A stretch of DNA of 15,963 nucleotides. It comes from CBCXVS01 sp965178525. GTDB lineage: Bacteria > Tectomicrobia > Entotheonellia > Entotheonellales > Entotheonellaceae. The notes under the pieces were generated by a model. It had not been told where the DNA came from, searched no databases, and saw nothing but the letters and a program-made list of their open reading frames with translations. This document shows, piece by piece, positions 15,044 to 15,963 of this stretch (position 1 is the first letter of the stretch; every line of letters begins with the position of its first letter). A program made the translations under genes and the position numbers. The stretch is taken from positions 1 to 15,963 of the forward strand of contig CBCXVS010000183.1 in the NCBI GenBank assembly GCA_965178525.1, in the 5' to 3' direction.

Positions 15044-15745
15044 TCATGACGACGCCCGCTGTAACGCGGCAATCGCCCGCATGACTTCCTGGATAATGGC
15101 TTCCGAAGTCTGTTTGGAATCCGGCAACTCATAATAACGCTGCAAATCCAACGGCGGCCCGTAGTGCACAGAGACCGGCTGACGAAAGCGGGGGATGCGG
15201 GCCCCTTTGGACAGGATGCGATCCGTGCCCCTGATCACCGTTGGAATCACCACCGGCCGTGTATGATAGATAAACTTTCCCACCGTACGGTTCCCCGGGC
15301 CTAAACGGCCATCCGAACTCCGTGTCCCCTCCGGAAAGATCATCACTTTTTCCGTACGCAGGAGGCTCAAGATACGCCGCATCGCACGTAGGTCGCTCTG
15401 GCCCCGGCGGACGGGAAATGACCCCCAAGACAAGAGAATATGGCGCAACACAGGCACCCGAAAGAGTTCCTCCTTGGCCGGAGCCCATACGATCTGCAGC
15501 CCCCGAGCCTTTATGACCGTGGCGGGGATGAGCACGGTGTCAAACATCGAGATATGATTACTGGCCAATAATATCCCGCCCTGTGCGGGTATATGCGCTT
15601 CACCTGCCACGCGCAGGCGGCACCAGACACGGAAAAATTGCGTAATGGTCCGCTGTGAAAGCCGGAACCACTGGCGTTCGAGCCACGAGCGCTCGGCAAA
15701 GGAACGGAAATATTTCGATGAGTGTACGGCAGATTCCGATGCCAT
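15044..15745 (-). CDS. plsC: 1-acyl-glycerol-3-phosphate acyltransferase-like protein (PlsC family)
   Basis: Membrane-associated acyltransferase that probably adds the second acyl chain to lysophosphatidic acid. From the ATG at 15745 (233 residues) it shows the catalytic HX4D in NHISMFD (H64, D69), the substrate-binding FPEGTRS (137-143), GSFPVRR between them, and VVIPTVIRGTD afterwards. The frame is open to a GTG at 15784. Neither start has a ribosome site. The ATG lies 5 nt after the stop of a 17-residue ORF that could couple translation. Related acyltransferases use other acceptors, so the exact substrate is inferred. It heads the dciA/TPR/LolB-like cluster and follows a possible cmk, as in the cmk-plsC order of several bacteria. 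Confidence 0.9.
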   Translation of the reverse strand: MASESAVHSSKYFRSFAERSWLERQWFRLSQRTITQFFRVWCRLRVAGEAHIPAQGGILLASNHISMFDTVLIPATVIKARGLQIVWAPAKEELFRVPVLRHILLSWGSFPVRRGQSDLRAMRRILSLLRTEKVMIFPEGTRSSDGRLGPGNRTVGKFIYHTRPVVIPTVIRGTDRILSKGARIPRFRQPVSVHYGPPLDLQRYYELPDSKQTSEAIIQEVMRAIAALQRASS

Positions 15746-15750
15746 GCTTG

Positions 15751-15804
15751 TCAGGAGCTTGGGTAGGGAAACATATACAAACACTTATAGTTGTTGATGC
15801 TCAT
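15751..15804 (-). CDS. possible 17-residue leader ORF
   Basis: ATG to TGA on the minus strand encoding MSINNYKCLYMFPYPSS. GGGAG precedes the ATG closely, but the predicted transcript from the promoter just upstream would begin only a few bases before this ATG, making it nearly leaderless. It ends 5 nt before the preferred plsC start. No known leader peptide is recognised; it could be chance. Confidence 0.25.
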   Translation of the reverse strand: MSINNYKCLYMFPYPSS

Positions 15805-15814
15805 AATCTCCCGA

Positions 15815-15843
15815 ATTATAGCCTGCCCCCGGCACCCATGCAA
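15815..15843 (-). promoter_or_regulatory. sigma70-type promoter upstream of plsC
   Basis: A perfect TATAAT (15815-15820) lies 17 nt from TTGCAT (15838-15843; only the TTG matches the -35 consensus). Predicted start is near 15808. It would drive plsC, dciA and the following lipoprotein genes. It overlaps the stop codon of the upstream reading frame. Confidence 0.55.
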
Positions 15844-15963
15844 TTGGAAACCGTTTTCTCCTGCACGCGATCTTGCCGATTACGGCTCGGTATGCGGCTA
15901 GTAGCAGGCGCGTTGACTTTCATCGCCGCCTTTCTTACCATTTCTAAGAGCCTGTCAATGAGC
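15816..15963 (-). CDS. partial 3' end of upstream gene, possibly cytidylate kinase
   Basis: A minus-strand frame open from the window edge for 48 codons to TAA at 15816-15818. Its visible start, LIDRLLEMVRKAAMKVN, resembles the last helix of cytidylate kinases, and cmk commonly precedes plsC. A low-complexity basic tail of about 30 residues follows and is not recognisable. Too little is visible for a firm call; the upstream sequence would decide it. Confidence 0.35.
   Translation of the reverse strand, partial: LIDRLLEMVRKAAMKVNAPATSRIPSRNRQDRVQEKTVSNCMGAGGRL

Overview
The window is a core housekeeping stretch from a moderately GC-rich bacterium with an outer membrane. Two lipoproteins with clear lipoboxes, one of them LolB-like, support the outer membrane. 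The order ispE - tRNA-Gln - prs - rplY resembles Deltaproteobacteria and related phyla. The order rpsF - ssb - rpsR - DUF2232 - rplI - dnaB is also seen in Firmicutes and in deep lineages such as NC10, Nitrospirota or Tectomicrobia. I favour a non-model Gram-negative lineage of that kind but cannot name it. A run of 10 Ns inside prs shows that this is a draft scaffold.

Every gene I can support lies on the minus strand, so transcription runs from high to low coordinates. The order is: the 3' end of a possible cmk (window edge), plsC, dciA (DUF721), a TPR lipoprotein, a LolB-like lipoprotein, ispE, tRNA-Gln(TTG), prs, rplY, hppA, rpsF, ssb, rpsR, a DUF2232 membrane protein, rplI, dnaB, alr and tgt. 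Gaps are short, several genes overlap (dciA/TPR by ATGA, TPR/LolB-like by 29 nt, rpsF/ssb by TGATG), and no gene-free stretch exceeds about 180 bases. Bases 1-74, downstream of tgt, hold nothing I can identify.

Functionally the block covers replication (DnaB helicase, DciA-type helicase loader, SSB), translation (S6, S18, L9, L25, tRNA-Gln, queuosine insertion by Tgt), precursor supply (PRPP synthase, IspE, alanine racemase, PlsC-like acyltransferase), pyrophosphate-driven ion pumping (HppA) and envelope lipoproteins.

I found no mobile element, CRISPR array, defence system or clearly new system. The points worth a second look are smaller: a probable one-base frameshift at the alr N-terminus, a wrongly sized assembly gap in prs, hppA sitting where some genomes carry pth/ychF, short-repeat low-complexity tails on three nucleic-acid-binding proteins, and a near-consensus promoter with a tiny leader ORF before plsC.
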